Assembly (NCBI GenBank): GCA_001770935.1
Contig: MESI01000102.1
Coordinates: 115,479-179,478, forward strand
DNA length: 64,000 nt
Direction of reading: 5' to 3'
Origin: Burkholderiales bacterium RIFCSPLOWO2_12_FULL_61_40
Lineage (GTDB): Bacteria > Pseudomonadota > Gammaproteobacteria > Burkholderiales > Burkholderiaceae_C
Position 1 is the first letter of the stretch, and every line of letters begins with the position of its first letter. This document shows positions 35,279 through 45,149 of the stretch, piece by piece. Below the pieces are notes generated by a model. That model ran no database searches, was not told where the DNA came from, and saw only the letters and a list, made by a program, of their open reading frames with translations. A program made the translations under genes and the position numbers.

Positions 35279-36115
35279 TCACACTTCCAGGTTGTCAATC
35301 AGCCGGGTGGCCCCCAGCCTTGCCGCGGCCAGCACCACCAGGGCGTCACCCCCCTGGGGCGTCTGCAAGTCGGCTTGGCGGCGTACCGCGACATAGTCGG
35401 GCTTCCAGCCTGTGCTGTTGAGGGATTGCATGGCTTGCGCTTCCAGACGGGTGATGTCGCTGGGGGGCAGGGCTGTGTTGGCGCGCAGTGCATTGGCCAC
35501 CGTGTCCAGCGTGGCCGAGAGTTGCACCGCCTGCTGGCGTTCTGCGGGGCTCAGGTAGCCGTTACGCGAGGACAGCGCCAGGCCGTCGGCGCTGCGCTGG
35601 GTTTCGCCGCCGACGATGTCAATGGGCAGGGCAAATTGCTTGACCATGTTGCGGATGACCATGAGCTGCTGGTAATCCTTCTTGCCAAACAGCGCCGTGC
35701 GCGCCTGGGTGCAGGCCAGCAGTTTCAGCACCACGGTGCACACGCCAATAAAAAAGCCGGGCCGGAAATGGCCTTCCAGAATGTCAGCCAATTCGCCGGG
35801 GGGGTGCACCTTGAAGGTTTGGGGCTGCGGGTACATCTCGGCCTCTTTGGGCGCAAACACCAGGTCACACCCGGCCGCCTCCAACTGCTCGCAGTCGGCA
35901 TCCAGAGTGCGCGGGTAGGTGTCAAAGTCTTCGTGCGGCGCAAACTGCAGCCGGTTGACAAAAATCGTGGAGACGGTGATGTCGCCCAGCGGTTTGGCCT
36001 GGCGCACCAGTGCCAGGTGGCCGGCGTGCAGGTTGCCCATGGTGGGCACCACGGCGGGGTGGCGGTAGGCGTTGAGGTGGCTGCGCAAGTCAGCCAGGGT
36101 GTGGACAATTTTCAT
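35279..36115 (-). CDS. panC: pantothenate synthetase (pantoate--beta-alanine ligase)
   Basis: The 278-residue protein has [17 protein letters not shown] (HIGH-like motif), [22 protein letters not shown], the [17 protein letters not shown] block with the conserved Lys, and [12 protein letters not shown]. It joins pantoate and beta-alanine using ATP. The two substrates come from PanB, encoded 111 nt upstream, and PanD, encoded at 45150-45533. The length is standard for PanC. Confidence 0.94.
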   Translation of the reverse strand: MKIVHTLADLRSHLNAYRHPAVVPTMGNLHAGHLALVRQAKPLGDITVSTIFVNRLQFAPHEDFDTYPRTLDADCEQLEAAGCDLVFAPKEAEMYPQPQTFKVHPPGELADILEGHFRPGFFIGVCTVVLKLLACTQARTALFGKKDYQQLMVIRNMVKQFALPIDIVGGETQRSADGLALSSRNGYLSPAERQQAVQLSATLDTVANALRANTALPPSDITRLEAQAMQSLNSTGWKPDYVAVRRQADLQTPQGGDALVVLAAARLGATRLIDNLEV

Positions 36116-36226
36116 GGACGTGTGCGTGAAGTGTTTTTACCAGGGACACTGCGGAACCGGCTTTGCCGGGCCGCTGGTGTCGCCCCCTTGGGGGGAGGCG
36201 CCGCAGGCGCTTCGGGGGGAGCCATA

Positions 36227-37123
36227 TCACCAGGCGTGCAAGGTGTCGTCGGGAAAGTGGCCAGCTTTGACGGCGGCCACATAGGCCTCAAAGGCACCGC
36301 GGATGCTGGAGGCGTCGTCCATGAAGTTGCGCACGAATTTGGGATTTTTGCCCAGATTCAGTCCCAGCATGTCGTGCATCACCAGCACCTGGCCCGCCGT
36401 GCCCTTGCCCGCCCCAATGCCGATGGTGGCGCAGTGGAGCAGCTCGTCCGTGAGCTCTTTGGACAGGGGTGCCGGCACCATTTCCAGCACCAGCATGCTG
36501 GCGCCCGCGTCTTGCAGCGCATGCGCCTGGTGCTTGAGCAAATCGGCGCTGACCTGGGTTTTGCCCTGCACCCGGTAGCCACCCAGCGAATGCACGGTCT
36601 GGGGGGTCAGCCCCAGATGCGCACACACCGGAATGCCGCGCTCCACCAGAAAGCGCACGGTGTCGGTGGTCCAGCCGCCGCCTTCGAGCTTGACCATGTG
36701 GGCGCCGGCCTGCATCAGCACCGACGCACTGCGAATCGCCTGTTCCTTGGACTCCTGGTAGGAGCCAAACGGGAGGTCGCTGATGAGCCAGGCCGTGGCC
36801 TGGGCGCGGCGCAGGCCGCGCGAGACCATTTCGGTGTGGTAGCGCATGTGCTCCAGCGAGACCCCCACGGTGGTGTGCAGGCCCTGGCAGACCATGCCCA
36901 GCGAGTCGCCGACCAGAATGCTCTCGATGCCCGCCGCATCGGCGACGGCCGCAAAGGTGGCGTCGTAGGCGGTGATCATGGTGATTTTTTCGCCCCGGGC
37001 CCGCATCTCCAGCAGGCGCGGCAGGCTGATGGGTTTGCGGCTGGGCATGGGCGATGCGGGTGGGAGCGTGCCGTAAGGAGTCGCGTGCAAGGCAGCGGTA
37101 TTGCCGTTGGTATCCTGGGTCAT
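36227..37123 (-). CDS. panB: 3-methyl-2-oxobutanoate hydroxymethyltransferase
   Basis: The 298-residue protein has [40 protein letters not shown] and [10 protein letters not shown], all typical of PanB. It transfers a hydroxymethyl group from methylene-tetrahydrofolate to 2-oxoisovalerate to give ketopantoate. ATG 37123 with GGAG 9 nt upstream is preferred; the frame is open to a TTG at 37174. About 30 residues precede the core, longer than in E. coli PanB. It lies between scpA and panC on one strand. Confidence 0.93.
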   Translation of the reverse strand: MTQDTNGNTAALHATPYGTLPPASPMPSRKPISLPRLLEMRARGEKITMITAYDATFAAVADAAGIESILVGDSLGMVCQGLHTTVGVSLEHMRYHTEMVSRGLRRAQATAWLISDLPFGSYQESKEQAIRSASVLMQAGAHMVKLEGGGWTTDTVRFLVERGIPVCAHLGLTPQTVHSLGGYRVQGKTQVSADLLKHQAHALQDAGASMLVLEMVPAPLSKELTDELLHCATIGIGAGKGTAGQVLVMHDMLGLNLGKNPKFVRNFMDDASSIRGAFEAYVAAVKAGHFPDDTLHAW

Positions 37124-37188
37124 GGGAGGGGGCTCCATAAAAAAGGTGCGGGATTCGGCCCGAATACTAACCAATATCGGTCGGGCTA

Positions 37189-38046
37189 TCAGGTCGGAGA
37201 ATAGGCCAGGCGCACATAGATGGGGGCAAAGGCCTCGGCCTGGGTGATTTCGACCAGGGTTTCCTTGGCCAGTTCCAGCAGGGCGATGAAAGTGACCACC
37301 AGCACCGGCGCACCGCTGGCGGCGTCAAACAGGTCTTCAAAGCCCACAAAACGCCGCCCCTGCAGTTTTCTCAGGACGATGCTCATGTGTTCGCGCACCG
37401 ACAGTTCCTCACGGGTGATTTTGTGGTGCTGCACCAGCTTGGCGCGCTTGAGAATGGCGGCCCAGGCTTCCCTTAAATCATCCTGGCTGACGTCGGGGAA
37501 GCGCGGCTGGAGCGACTGCTCGATAAAAACCTCGGCCTTGAGGAAGTCGCGGCCGTACTGGGGCAGGGCGTTGAGCCGGGCGGCCGCCAGTTTCATCTGT
37601 TCGTATTCGATCAGGCGGCGCACCAGCTCGGCCCGCGGGTCTTCGGCTTCCTGTCCATCGGCGGTCTTCTTGGGCGGCAGCAGCATGCGTGATTTGATCT
37701 CGATCAGCATGGCCGCCATCAGCAGGTACTCGGCCGCCAACTCCAGGTTGCGCTTGCGGATTTGCTCCACATACACCAGATACTGCTTGGTGACGCTGAG
37801 CATCGGAATGTCCAGAATATTGAAATTCTGCTTGCGGATCAGGTACAGCAGCAGGTCCAGCGGGCCTTCAAAGGCTTCCAGAAACACTTCCAGCGCATCG
37901 GGCGGGATGTACAAATCCTGCGGCATGGCAAACAGGGGCTCGCCATACAGCCGCGCCACGGCGACGTGGTCGACCACGTCGGGCATGGCCGACAAGGCAC
38001 CCAGCGCGGACGTGTCTGCGCCCGCGGCGTCAACTGGTTGTGTCAT
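37189..38046 (-). CDS. scpA: segregation and condensation protein A
   Basis: The 285-residue kleisin has [19 protein letters not shown] and [15 protein letters not shown] in its N-terminal SMC-neck-binding helices. The middle is acidic, with [13 protein letters not shown]. The C-terminal winged-helix contains [19 protein letters not shown]. ScpA bridges the SMC dimer with ScpB for chromosome segregation. No scpB or smc gene is in the window. It sits just upstream of panB on the same strand and just downstream of dispersed element copy 4. Confidence 0.92.
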   Translation of the reverse strand: MTQPVDAAGADTSALGALSAMPDVVDHVAVARLYGEPLFAMPQDLYIPPDALEVFLEAFEGPLDLLLYLIRKQNFNILDIPMLSVTKQYLVYVEQIRKRNLELAAEYLLMAAMLIEIKSRMLLPPKKTADGQEAEDPRAELVRRLIEYEQMKLAAARLNALPQYGRDFLKAEVFIEQSLQPRFPDVSQDDLREAWAAILKRAKLVQHHKITREELSVREHMSIVLRKLQGRRFVGFEDLFDAASGAPVLVVTFIALLELAKETLVEITQAEAFAPIYVRLAYSPT

Positions 38047-38050
38047 GAGG

Positions 38051-38115
38051 TTGCTATTAAAATAATAGCTGCTTGCGCACTATCTACGGGGGCTGGAGCC
38101 TTGTTTGGCTCTTAT
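38051..38115 (+). repeat. dispersed intergenic element, copy 4 (between scpA and the DUF3460 gene)
   Basis: The core here is AATAGCTGCTTGCGCACTAT, then CTACGGGGGCTGGAGCC. It fills the gap between the scpA start codon (38046) and the stop codon of the small upstream gene (38112-38114), which may itself derive from the element's end. Confidence 0.72.
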
Positions 38116-38318
38116 TTTCCGCTGGTTTGGTAGACGTAGGGTTTTTGGGGGACCTGACCCGCACGGATCTCTTTGATGGCATCGCGGTCCAGGGATTTGT
38201 CCCACAGCAGGGAACGGCCCTGGCGTTGCTGGGCTTCCAAGCCGGGCTTTGACACCTTGAGCTGGTCAATGAACTGGGTGGCTTCGGATTTGTAGTCGGG
38301 GCGGCGAAAAATATTCAT
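38112..38318 (-). CDS. DUF3460 family small protein
   Basis: This 68-residue protein reads NIFRRPDYKSEATQFIDQL and ends VPQKPYVYQTSGK; this matches the small DUF3460 family found in betaproteobacteria upstream of scpA. The ATG at 38318 has AGAGG about 9 nt upstream. It is rich in charged residues with no membrane segment or cysteine. The conserved position suggests a chromosome-related or pantothenate-related role, but nothing is known. It is divergent from nadC. Confidence 0.82.
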   Translation of the reverse strand: MNIFRRPDYKSEATQFIDQLKVSKPGLEAQQRQGRSLLWDKSLDRDAIKEIRAGQVPQKPYVYQTSGK

Positions 38319-38388
38319 GGAACTTACCTCTTTGCGCCATTTTAGCGGGCTGGCCGCCCCTTCGGTTCGCGCTATGCTTGGGACCACC

Positions 38389-39258
38389 ATGACCTATTTT
38401 GAATTTTCCGAATCCGAAGTTGCCGCATTGGCCCAGTCTGACGTGGCACGCGCCCTGGCCGAAGACGTAGGCAGCGGCGACCTGACCGCCGCCTTGATTG
38501 ACCCCACGCGCCGCACCCGTGCCCGCGTGCTCGCGCGTGAGGCCGCCGTGATTTGCGGTGCGCCCTGGGCCGAGGCCACCTTGCGCCAGCTTGACCCCAG
38601 TGCCACTTGGCGCTGGCAGGTGGCCGAGGGCCAGCGCTGTGCGCAAGACCAGGTGGTGCTGGAGATCGAAGGCCAGGCGCAGGCCCTGCTGACCGCCGAA
38701 CGCACCGCCTTGAACTTTTTGCAACTCCTGAGCGCGGTCGCCAGCCAGACCGCAGTCTACGTGGATGCGGTGGCCGGTGTGCCGGGCAACCGCGCCCATA
38801 TCGTGGATACCCGCAAGACATTGCCGGGTTTGCGCCTGGCGCAAAAATACGCGGTGCGCACCGGTGGCGGCACCAACCACCGCATCGGACTGTTTGACGC
38901 GGTGCTGATCAAAGAAAACCACATTGCCGCCGCCGGGGGCGTAAGCGCCGTGTTGCGCAGCGCCGCAGCGCTGGCGGGCCAGGCCAAGTTCATTGAAATT
39001 GAAGTGGAAACTCTGGCGCAATTGGACGAAGCGCTGGGCGCGGGGGCCAAGATGGTGCTGCTGGACAACATGGGGCTGGACCAGTTGCGCCAGGCGGTGC
39101 AGATGAATGCGGGCCGCGCGGTGCTGGAGGTCTCGGGCGGAGTGAATTTGGGCACCGTGCGCGACATTGCGGCCACCGGTGTGGATCGCATCTCGATTGG
39201 CGCCCTGACCAAAGACGTGAAGGCCACCGATTTTTCCATGCGCTTTGAGGAAATCTGA
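38389..39258 (+). CDS. nadC: nicotinate-nucleotide pyrophosphorylase (carboxylating)
   Basis: The 289-residue quinolinate phosphoribosyltransferase has EDVGSGDLTAALI, ERTALNFLQLLSAVAS, VDTRKTLPGLRLAQKYAVRT, GGGTNHRIGLFDAVLIKENH and VLLDNMGLDQLRQAV. It converts quinolinate and PRPP to nicotinate mononucleotide, the third step of de novo NAD synthesis. ATG 38389 is taken as start; ATG 38374 in frame is an alternative. nadA follows 72 nt later. Confidence 0.93.
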   Translation: MTYFEFSESEVAALAQSDVARALAEDVGSGDLTAALIDPTRRTRARVLAREAAVICGAPWAEATLRQLDPSATWRWQVAEGQRCAQDQVVLEIEGQAQALLTAERTALNFLQLLSAVASQTAVYVDAVAGVPGNRAHIVDTRKTLPGLRLAQKYAVRTGGGTNHRIGLFDAVLIKENHIAAAGGVSAVLRSAAALAGQAKFIEIEVETLAQLDEALGAGAKMVLLDNMGLDQLRQAVQMNAGRAVLEVSGGVNLGTVRDIAATGVDRISIGALTKDVKATDFSMRFEEI

Positions 39259-39330
39259 AAACTTGCGGGACAGACCGCAGTCCGCGTAGCGGGCCAGCGC
39301 TGTCCTCAACCGATTGAAGGATGTGCGTTT

Positions 39331-40428
39331 ATGAGTTCCGTAATTGATGTGGAATACGAGCAGCCCGCCTGCGCCACCCGCCACGCCTGGGCGCGGGTGC
39401 CTGTGGAGCCCGGTCCCGCCGAGCGGCAGGCGCTGAAAGAAAAAATCACCCGCCTGCTGAAAGAAAAAAATGCGGTGATGGTGTCGCACTACTATGTGCA
39501 CCCCGATTTGCAGGACCTGGCCGAGGCCACCGGGGGGCTGGTCAGCGATTCGCTGGAGATGGCCCGCTTTGGCCGTGACCATGCCGCCCAAACGCTGGTG
39601 GTGTCGGGCGTGAAATTCATGGGCGAGACCTCCAAAATTCTCTCGCCGCACAAAACCGTGCTCATGCCCGACCTGGACGCCACCTGTTCGCTGGACCTGG
39701 GATGCCCGATTGACGAGTTTTCTGCCTTCTGTGACGCCCACCCGGACCGCGCCGTGGTGGTCTATGCCAACACCAGCGCCCAGGTCAAAGCCCGCGCGGA
39801 CTGGCTGGTGACCTCCAGCTGCGCGCTGGACATCGTGCGTGCCCTCAAAGAGCAGGGCCAAAAAATACTGTGGGCGCCCGACAAACACCTGGGCGGCTAC
39901 ATCCAGCGCGAGACCGGCGCCGACATGGTGTTCTGGGAAGGCGCGTGCATTGTGCATGACGAGTTCAAGGCCTTTGAGCTGGAGGCCCTGATGCAGGCGC
40001 ATCCGCGCGCCAAGGTGCTGGTGCACCCCGAGTCGCCCAAGGACGTGGTGGCCCTGGCCGATGCGGTGGGCTCCACCTCCGCCATCCTCAAGGCCGCGCA
40101 AACCCTGGACGCCACCGAGTTCATCGTTGCCACCGACAACGGCATGTTGCACAAACTGCGCACCCTGAACCCCGGCAAGACCTTCATCGAGGCCCCCACG
40201 GCCGGCAACAGCGCCACCTGCAAGAGCTGCGCCCACTGCCCCTGGATGGCCATGAACGGCCTGGCCGGTGTGGCCCAGGTGCTGGAAACCGGGATGAACG
40301 AAATCCAGGTGGACCCGGCCCTGGGGCTGCGCGCTCGCCTGCCGATTGACCGCATGCTGGCGTTCACCGCCGCCCTGAAAAACGGCCAACCCACTGCGGG
40401 GCTGGTACCGCACCTCGGTGCCGCCTGA
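39331..40428 (+). CDS. nadA: quinolinate synthase A
   Basis: The 365-residue protein has [55 protein letters not shown], and the C-terminal [16 protein letters not shown], which provides one of the [4Fe-4S] ligands of NadA. It condenses iminoaspartate (from NadB) with dihydroxyacetone phosphate. The N-terminal extension of about 25 residues is longer than in some NadA proteins. Its stop overlaps the pabBC start by one base (TGATG). Confidence 0.94.
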   Translation: MSSVIDVEYEQPACATRHAWARVPVEPGPAERQALKEKITRLLKEKNAVMVSHYYVHPDLQDLAEATGGLVSDSLEMARFGRDHAAQTLVVSGVKFMGETSKILSPHKTVLMPDLDATCSLDLGCPIDEFSAFCDAHPDRAVVVYANTSAQVKARADWLVTSSCALDIVRALKEQGQKILWAPDKHLGGYIQRETGADMVFWEGACIVHDEFKAFELEALMQAHPRAKVLVHPESPKDVVALADAVGSTSAILKAAQTLDATEFIVATDNGMLHKLRTLNPGKTFIEAPTAGNSATCKSCAHCPWMAMNGLAGVAQVLETGMNEIQVDPALGLRARLPIDRMLAFTAALKNGQPTAGLVPHLGAA

Positions 40429-42221
40429 TGGATGCGTATTCCGCGCTGATCGACTTCAGCGATCCCGCGCAGCCGCAGGGGCCACGGCTGCGCCATGCCT
40501 TTGGTGCCGCGCGCCAGACTCTGGTGGCACACCGGCTGGACCAGGTGCGCGGTGTGCTGGAAGCCGTACAAGCGGCCGCCCAACAAGGCTTGTGGTGCGT
40601 GGGTTACCTGCGCTATGAAGCCGCACCCGCCTTTGACGCGGCGCTGACCGTGCATGCCGCGACCGGCCCACTGGCCTGGTTTGCGGTGTATGACCAGGCG
40701 CTGCCCTGGCCGGACCCCGCAGACCTGGGCCATGCGTCCGCCGCAATGCCGCAGGACTGGAAGGTGGACTGGCAAGAACCCATGGCCCGCCCCGCTTTTG
40801 ATGCGGCCATGGACGCCTTGCACCAAGCGATTGCCCAGGGCGAGCTGTACCAGGTCAACTTCACCGCTCAGATGTTGGGCCGCTTGTCGGGGGCCGCGGG
40901 TGTCGCAGGGGCGCGCTTGCTGTTTGCGGCGCTGCAGCGCGCACAGCCTGGCGGCTATTCGGCGTACCTGGACACGGGGGCCAACGGCCAATTGCTGTCG
41001 GTGTCGCCGGAGCTGTTTTTTGACTGGCACGCGGGGCGCCTGCTGGCCCGTCCCATGAAAGGCACGGCGCGCCGTGGCGCGACCGCCGAACAGGACGCCG
41101 CCCTGGCCGACACCCTGCGCACCTCGGCCAAAGAGCGCTCCGAGAACGTGATGATTGTGGACCTGCTGCGCAATGACCTCTCGCGCCTTGCCGAACCGCA
41201 CAGCGTGCGGGTGCCGCGCCTGTTCCATGTGGAGGCGCTGCCTACCGTATGGCAAATGACCTCGGATGTGGAAGCACGTACCCGCGCCGATTGCTCCCTG
41301 GTCGATGTGTTCGCAGCCCTGTTTCCCTGCGGCTCGGTCACCGGCGCGCCCAAGGTGCGCGCCATGCAGATGATCCACGCCCTGGAGCCCCAGCCGCGGG
41401 GTGTGTACTGCGGTGCCCTTGGCATAGTGCAGCCGGGCGGGCGGGCTACCTTCAACGTGCCCATCCGCACCGTCACCTTGCAAGACACTGCGGCGCAGTG
41501 CGGCATCGGCAGTGGCATCACCGCCTATGCCGATGCACCTGGCGAGTGGCAGGAGTGGCTTTACAAACAGGCCTTTGTGCAGCGCGCCAGCAGCCCATTT
41601 TCGCTGCTGGAAACCTTGGCGCTGGTGGACGGCGTTGTGCGTGACGCCGACGCCCACCTGGCGCGCATGGCGCTGGCGGCCCGGCACTTTGGGACTGTGT
41701 GGGACGCAGCGCTGGTGCAGCAAACGCTAAGTGATCTGGCGCGCCAACACCCGCGAGGTGCATGGCGGGTGCGTCTCTTGTTATCACCCCAAGGACGGGC
41801 CATGGCCGAGGCCCATGCGCTGGATCCATCCCCGGGCCGGGTTCGGTTGCAACTGGCCGAACGTGCCTTGGCCGAGGCCCACAGCGAGTTTGTGCGCTTC
41901 AAAACCACCCGGCGCGCCCACTACGATGCGTTTGCGCCTACTGCCCAGGGCGTGTTCGATACCCTGCTGTGGAACAGCGCGGGTGAAATCACCGAATGCA
42001 CACGCGGCAACATCGCCTTGCAGCTGGACGGCCGCTGGGTCACCCCGGCGCTGCACTGCGGCTTGCTGGCGGGCATTGGCCGCGCCAATGCCCTGCGGGA
42101 GGGGCGTGTGGTGGAAGCGGTGGTGCGCGTGCAAGACCTGCCACGGGTGACGGCGTTGGCGTTTGTCAACAGCTTGCGGGGGTGGATTGACGCGGAGCTA
42201 ATTCCGTTTTCAGATCAATGA
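40428..42221 (+). CDS. pabB: aminodeoxychorismate synthase component I fused to 4-amino-4-deoxychorismate lyase-like domain
   Basis: The 597-residue protein is a fusion. Residues 1-370 are PabB/TrpE-like, with ARPMKGTARRGATAEQD, SAKERSENVMIVDLLRNDLSR, EALPTVWQM and CGSVTGAPKVRAM. Residues about 380-597 are a class IV PLP aminotransferase fold with FKTTRRAHYD, where the Lys may bind PLP, and ITECTRGNIALQLDG and HCGLLAGIGR. Together they would convert chorismate (with ammonia or a separate PabA) to p-aminobenzoate for folate. The start overlaps the nadA stop by one base. No pabA is present in the window. Confidence 0.89.
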   Translation: MDAYSALIDFSDPAQPQGPRLRHAFGAARQTLVAHRLDQVRGVLEAVQAAAQQGLWCVGYLRYEAAPAFDAALTVHAATGPLAWFAVYDQALPWPDPADLGHASAAMPQDWKVDWQEPMARPAFDAAMDALHQAIAQGELYQVNFTAQMLGRLSGAAGVAGARLLFAALQRAQPGGYSAYLDTGANGQLLSVSPELFFDWHAGRLLARPMKGTARRGATAEQDAALADTLRTSAKERSENVMIVDLLRNDLSRLAEPHSVRVPRLFHVEALPTVWQMTSDVEARTRADCSLVDVFAALFPCGSVTGAPKVRAMQMIHALEPQPRGVYCGALGIVQPGGRATFNVPIRTVTLQDTAAQCGIGSGITAYADAPGEWQEWLYKQAFVQRASSPFSLLETLALVDGVVRDADAHLARMALAARHFGTVWDAALVQQTLSDLARQHPRGAWRVRLLLSPQGRAMAEAHALDPSPGRVRLQLAERALAEAHSEFVRFKTTRRAHYDAFAPTAQGVFDTLLWNSAGEITECTRGNIALQLDGRWVTPALHCGLLAGIGRANALREGRVVEAVVRVQDLPRVTALAFVNSLRGWIDAELIPFSDQ

Positions 42222-42305
42222 GAGATTAGGCGCACCGACGCAGGCAGTGCTTTAGCACGACAAGGAGGGGCAACGACATATCGCATTGATATGGAAATGG
42301 AATAA

Positions 42306-42803
42306 CTACTTGACCCAGCGCCGCGCGTCTTTGAGCAGCAGCAAAAGTTGCCCCTCCCTCAGCGGCGAGGCAGAGAAACCAAATCGTGTGTAAAAGCGAT
42401 TGGCATCTTCATCCACAGGATGCGTCAGCATGGCTCGAATGCCAGCCTGCTCGGAAATCAGGAACGTACGCCGAATGGCGTCCTGCAACAGCCCAAACCC
42501 AATACCTCGCCCATGGTCTTGTGCACAAACTGCCAGTCGTGCCAGGATGACAACCGGCAAGGGATATTGGCCCATCCCTTTGCGAACACGCTCAGGCGCA
42601 TCCAAGGTATCGATTTGCCCGACCGTCAGACTGAAGTAGCCCGCTACCCTGCCATCATCGGACACAACAAAGGTCTTGGCAGACCCACTGGCTTGTGCTT
42701 GACGCGCGTGGCGTAGCAACCATTCGTTAAGCGATGGCTTGCCGCAATCAAAGTTCTCAAGCTGATGGTTGTGCGCCAGGGGTTCTGGGCTGCTCAGACT
42801 CAC
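42306..42803 (-). CDS. GNAT acetyltransferase toxin, TacT-like
   Basis: The 165-residue GNAT protein has FDCGKPSLNEWLLRHARQAQ, VVSDDGRVAGYFSLTVGQID, the acetyl-CoA loop region VCAQDHGRGIGFGLLQDA, and the C-terminal NRFYTRFGFSASPL. This matches TacT-type toxins, which acetylate the amino group of charged tRNAs and block translation. It starts with GTG at 42803 overlapping the antitoxin stop (GTGA), the usual antitoxin-first arrangement. The pair lies between pabBC and hemN and looks like an accessory insertion. Confidence 0.85.
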   Translation of the reverse strand: MSLSSPEPLAHNHQLENFDCGKPSLNEWLLRHARQAQASGSAKTFVVSDDGRVAGYFSLTVGQIDTLDAPERVRKGMGQYPLPVVILARLAVCAQDHGRGIGFGLLQDAIRRTFLISEQAGIRAMLTHPVDEDANRFYTRFGFSASPLREGQLLLLLKDARRWVK

Positions 42804-43102
42804 TTCTTGGCCCAGGGTGCGGGGCGCGCAAACAGCCGAACCAGTCCCTCATTTTCTTGCTCCGGCTGGTCCAGTAAGTCCATCAGGGCTTGGTACTGGC
42901 TACCCGTTACCATGAACAAACGTTGATCCAGCAAGGTCTGTTCGGCGGCCAGGCAAGCGCTATCCAGGATGTAATCGGTCAGTGATTTGTGGGCGACCTG
43001 GGCAGCACGGCGCAGCACCGCCTCTTGTTCAGCCGTGGCGCGTAAACCAAGCCGCGCTGAACGGGCAGAGGTGGCGGTGGGGGAAAGTGTGCCAGCGGTC
43101 AT
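42800..43102 (-). CDS. DUF1778 antitoxin, TacA-like
   Basis: The 100-residue protein has a ribbon-helix-helix N-terminus (SARLGLRATAEQEAVLRRAA and HKSLTDYILDSA) typical of DUF1778 antitoxins. The C-terminal tail (YQALMDLLDQPEQENEGLVR, then LFARPAP) would wrap the toxin. It should bind its own promoter upstream of 43102 and repress the operon. ATG 43102 is chosen; the frame opens one codon earlier at TTG. It overlaps the toxin gene by four bases. Confidence 0.85.
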   Translation of the reverse strand: MTAGTLSPTATSARSARLGLRATAEQEAVLRRAAQVAHKSLTDYILDSACLAAEQTLLDQRLFMVTGSQYQALMDLLDQPEQENEGLVRLFARPAPWAKK

Positions 43103-43224
43103 CAATAGCCTTCATCTGTTAGCGCAATGATGTGATGTTAGTACAAATGACGCCAGCCGTCTATTTTTCCGCTCTCCAGGCCTCTGTGAATCAGCTGCAT
43201 GCGGGAAAAGCAGCCCGCACTGCC

Positions 43225-44616
43225 TCAAATCAGCTTTGAATATTTGGCGTGGGTTTGCTGCGCCAGGTAGCTGTCAAACACCATGCCCACGGCGCGCACA
43301 AACATGCGGCCCTTGGGCGTGACGGTGATGCGGTGGGTGTCGACCTGGATCAGCTCGGCTTCTTCGTACTGCTGGAGCTGGGCCAGTTCATCCGCAAAGT
43401 AGCTGAGGAAATCGATGCCGTGCTGCTGGTTGATGGCCGCAAATTCCACCGGTCCGCTGCACATCAGTTCCATGATCACCTGGCGGCGCAGCACGTCGTC
43501 GGCGCTGAGGGCAAAGCCTTTTTCAATCGGCAGCCGGTTGGCATCCAGGTGCTCGTAATAGGCGTTCACGGTGCGCACCGACTGGCTGTAGGAGTGGCCC
43601 ACCTTGCCAATGGCGGACACGCCAAAACCGATCAGGTCGCAGTCCGCACGCGTGGTGTAGCCCTGGAAGTTGCGGTGCAGGCTTTTGTCCAGCCGGGCCT
43701 TGTTCAATTCGTCATCGGGTTTGGAGAAATGGTCCAGACCGATGTAGATATACCCTTCGTCCAGCAGGCGGCGCACCGACATCAGGAAGATCTGCAGGCG
43801 CTCTTCGGCGCTGGGCAAATCGGCTTCCACAATCAAGCGCTGCGCCTTGAAGCGGCTGGGCAAATGGGCGTAGTTGTACAGCGCAATGCGTTCCGGCGCC
43901 AGTTCAATCACCCGGTCCAGCGTGCGGTTGAAGCTGGCCACGGATTGTTTGGGCAAGCCATAAATCAGGTCCGCGTTGATCGACTCAAAACCGGCCTTGC
44001 GGCTGGCGCTGACCGCCTTTTCCACCATCTCGTACGGCTGGATGCGGTTGACGGATTGTTGTACCGCCGGATCGAAGTCCTGCACGCCAAAGCTGGTGCG
44101 GTTGAAGCCCAATTCGGCCAGCATGGCCATGGTGTCGTCGTTGACGGTGCGCGGGTCGATTTCGATGCTGAGTTCGGCGTCCGGCAAAAATTCAAAGTGG
44201 CTGCGCAGCAGCGCCATCAGTTCGCGCAGTTCGTCCGGGCTTAAAAAGGTGGGGGTGCCGCCGCCAAAGTGCAACTGCGCGGTGCGCCGGTCCGGGCCGA
44301 TGCGCGCCGCCACCAGCGCCATCTCTTTGGCCAGGTAGCGCAGGTACTCGGTGGTGCGGCTGTGGTCTTGCGTGATGATCTTGTTACAGCCGCAAAAGTA
44401 GCACAGCGACTCGCAAAACGGAACATGGATATAGATCGACAGCGGCGGATTCTCGCGCCCCGGCGTGGCACGCTGCTCCAGGTACTGGAAGTAGCTGCCC
44501 TCGGTGAACTCGGCATGAAAGCGGTCGGCTGTCGGGTAAGAGGTGTAACGGGGCCCGAGCTTGTCAAAACGGCGTATCAGTGCTTCGGAGAATTCGATGT
44601 CTGGCAGAGTGTTCAT
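43225..44616 (-). CDS. hemN: oxygen-independent coproporphyrinogen III dehydrogenase
   Basis: The 463-residue radical SAM protein has YIHVPFCESLCYFCGCNK, giving the CxxxCxxC cluster ligands plus the extra Cys of HemN. It also has QLHFGGGTPTFLSPDEL, ELSIEIDPRTV, NADLIYGLPKQS and LIGFGVSAIGKVGHSYSQ. It oxidatively decarboxylates coproporphyrinogen III without oxygen in haem synthesis, which fits a facultative lifestyle. ATG 44616 is used; the frame opens five codons earlier at TTG. The gene has host-like composition. Confidence 0.93.
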   Translation of the reverse strand: MNTLPDIEFSEALIRRFDKLGPRYTSYPTADRFHAEFTEGSYFQYLEQRATPGRENPPLSIYIHVPFCESLCYFCGCNKIITQDHSRTTEYLRYLAKEMALVAARIGPDRRTAQLHFGGGTPTFLSPDELRELMALLRSHFEFLPDAELSIEIDPRTVNDDTMAMLAELGFNRTSFGVQDFDPAVQQSVNRIQPYEMVEKAVSASRKAGFESINADLIYGLPKQSVASFNRTLDRVIELAPERIALYNYAHLPSRFKAQRLIVEADLPSAEERLQIFLMSVRRLLDEGYIYIGLDHFSKPDDELNKARLDKSLHRNFQGYTTRADCDLIGFGVSAIGKVGHSYSQSVRTVNAYYEHLDANRLPIEKGFALSADDVLRRQVIMELMCSGPVEFAAINQQHGIDFLSYFADELAQLQQYEEAELIQVDTHRITVTPKGRMFVRAVGMVFDSYLAQQTHAKYSKLI

Positions 44617-44708
44617 GGGATAGGCGGTCAATTGCGTGGTACGGGCGCCGCCACAGCAGGGCGTGCCGATTCAGCACCTGATTATGCGGCGCGTTGACCA
44701 CCACACGC

Positions 44709-45065
44709 TCAGTGCCGGGATTTATGCACCGCCTCGTGGCTTCCCACGTTGTGGTGAATCAGTTCGCTGTGGATTTTTTCGCGCTCTGCACAGGGGGCCA
44801 AAATCAGTTGAACCAGGATTTTTTCTGGCACCAGGTGGTATCGCCGCTGATTCTTGTGTACATGGAGCGCCATGGCGCGCCAACCCTTGGACGACAGCCA
44901 TTGCCAAAAGCTCTCATCAATCGGATGCACCAAACGTATCCTGAGGTTGTCCAGCACGATGCTGGTGCCCAGAGCCGGTTTGCCTCTGGGTACAGGGAGT
45001 TGGCGAACTTTGCGAATGCCGATCAGAGTTCGCACCCGATCATTCAGTTTTTTGAGTAGCTCCAT
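44709..45065 (-). CDS. hypothetical small protein
   Basis: A 118-residue reading frame from ATG 45065 (or GTG 45086) encodes ELLKKLNDRVRTLIGIRKV, then IVLDNLRIRLVHP, SFWQWLSSKGWRAMALHVHK and RRYHLVPEKILVQLILAP. It is basic, has no signal peptide or transmembrane helix, and I do not recognise a family. No alternative gene explains this interval, and it points in the direction of its neighbours hemN and panD. Whether it is expressed is open; base composition is somewhat lower in GC than the flanks. Confidence 0.45.
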   Translation of the reverse strand: MELLKKLNDRVRTLIGIRKVRQLPVPRGKPALGTSIVLDNLRIRLVHPIDESFWQWLSSKGWRAMALHVHKNQRRYHLVPEKILVQLILAPCAEREKIHSELIHHNVGSHEAVHKSRH

Positions 45066-45149
45066 TGGGGAAATTATCAAACTCACCGCTGCAGTGCCAA
45101 CTTACCCTGGGGCGCTTGGTGCAGCGTTGCGCTTTCTCAATGGGCGCAG

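Noticed and set aside
35171..37204. Long plus-strand open frame opposite panC and panB
   Set aside because: Antisense shadow of two certain genes.
38266..41723. Long minus-strand open frames opposite nadC, nadA and pabBC
   Set aside because: Antisense shadows; the plus-strand genes have all catalytic motifs.
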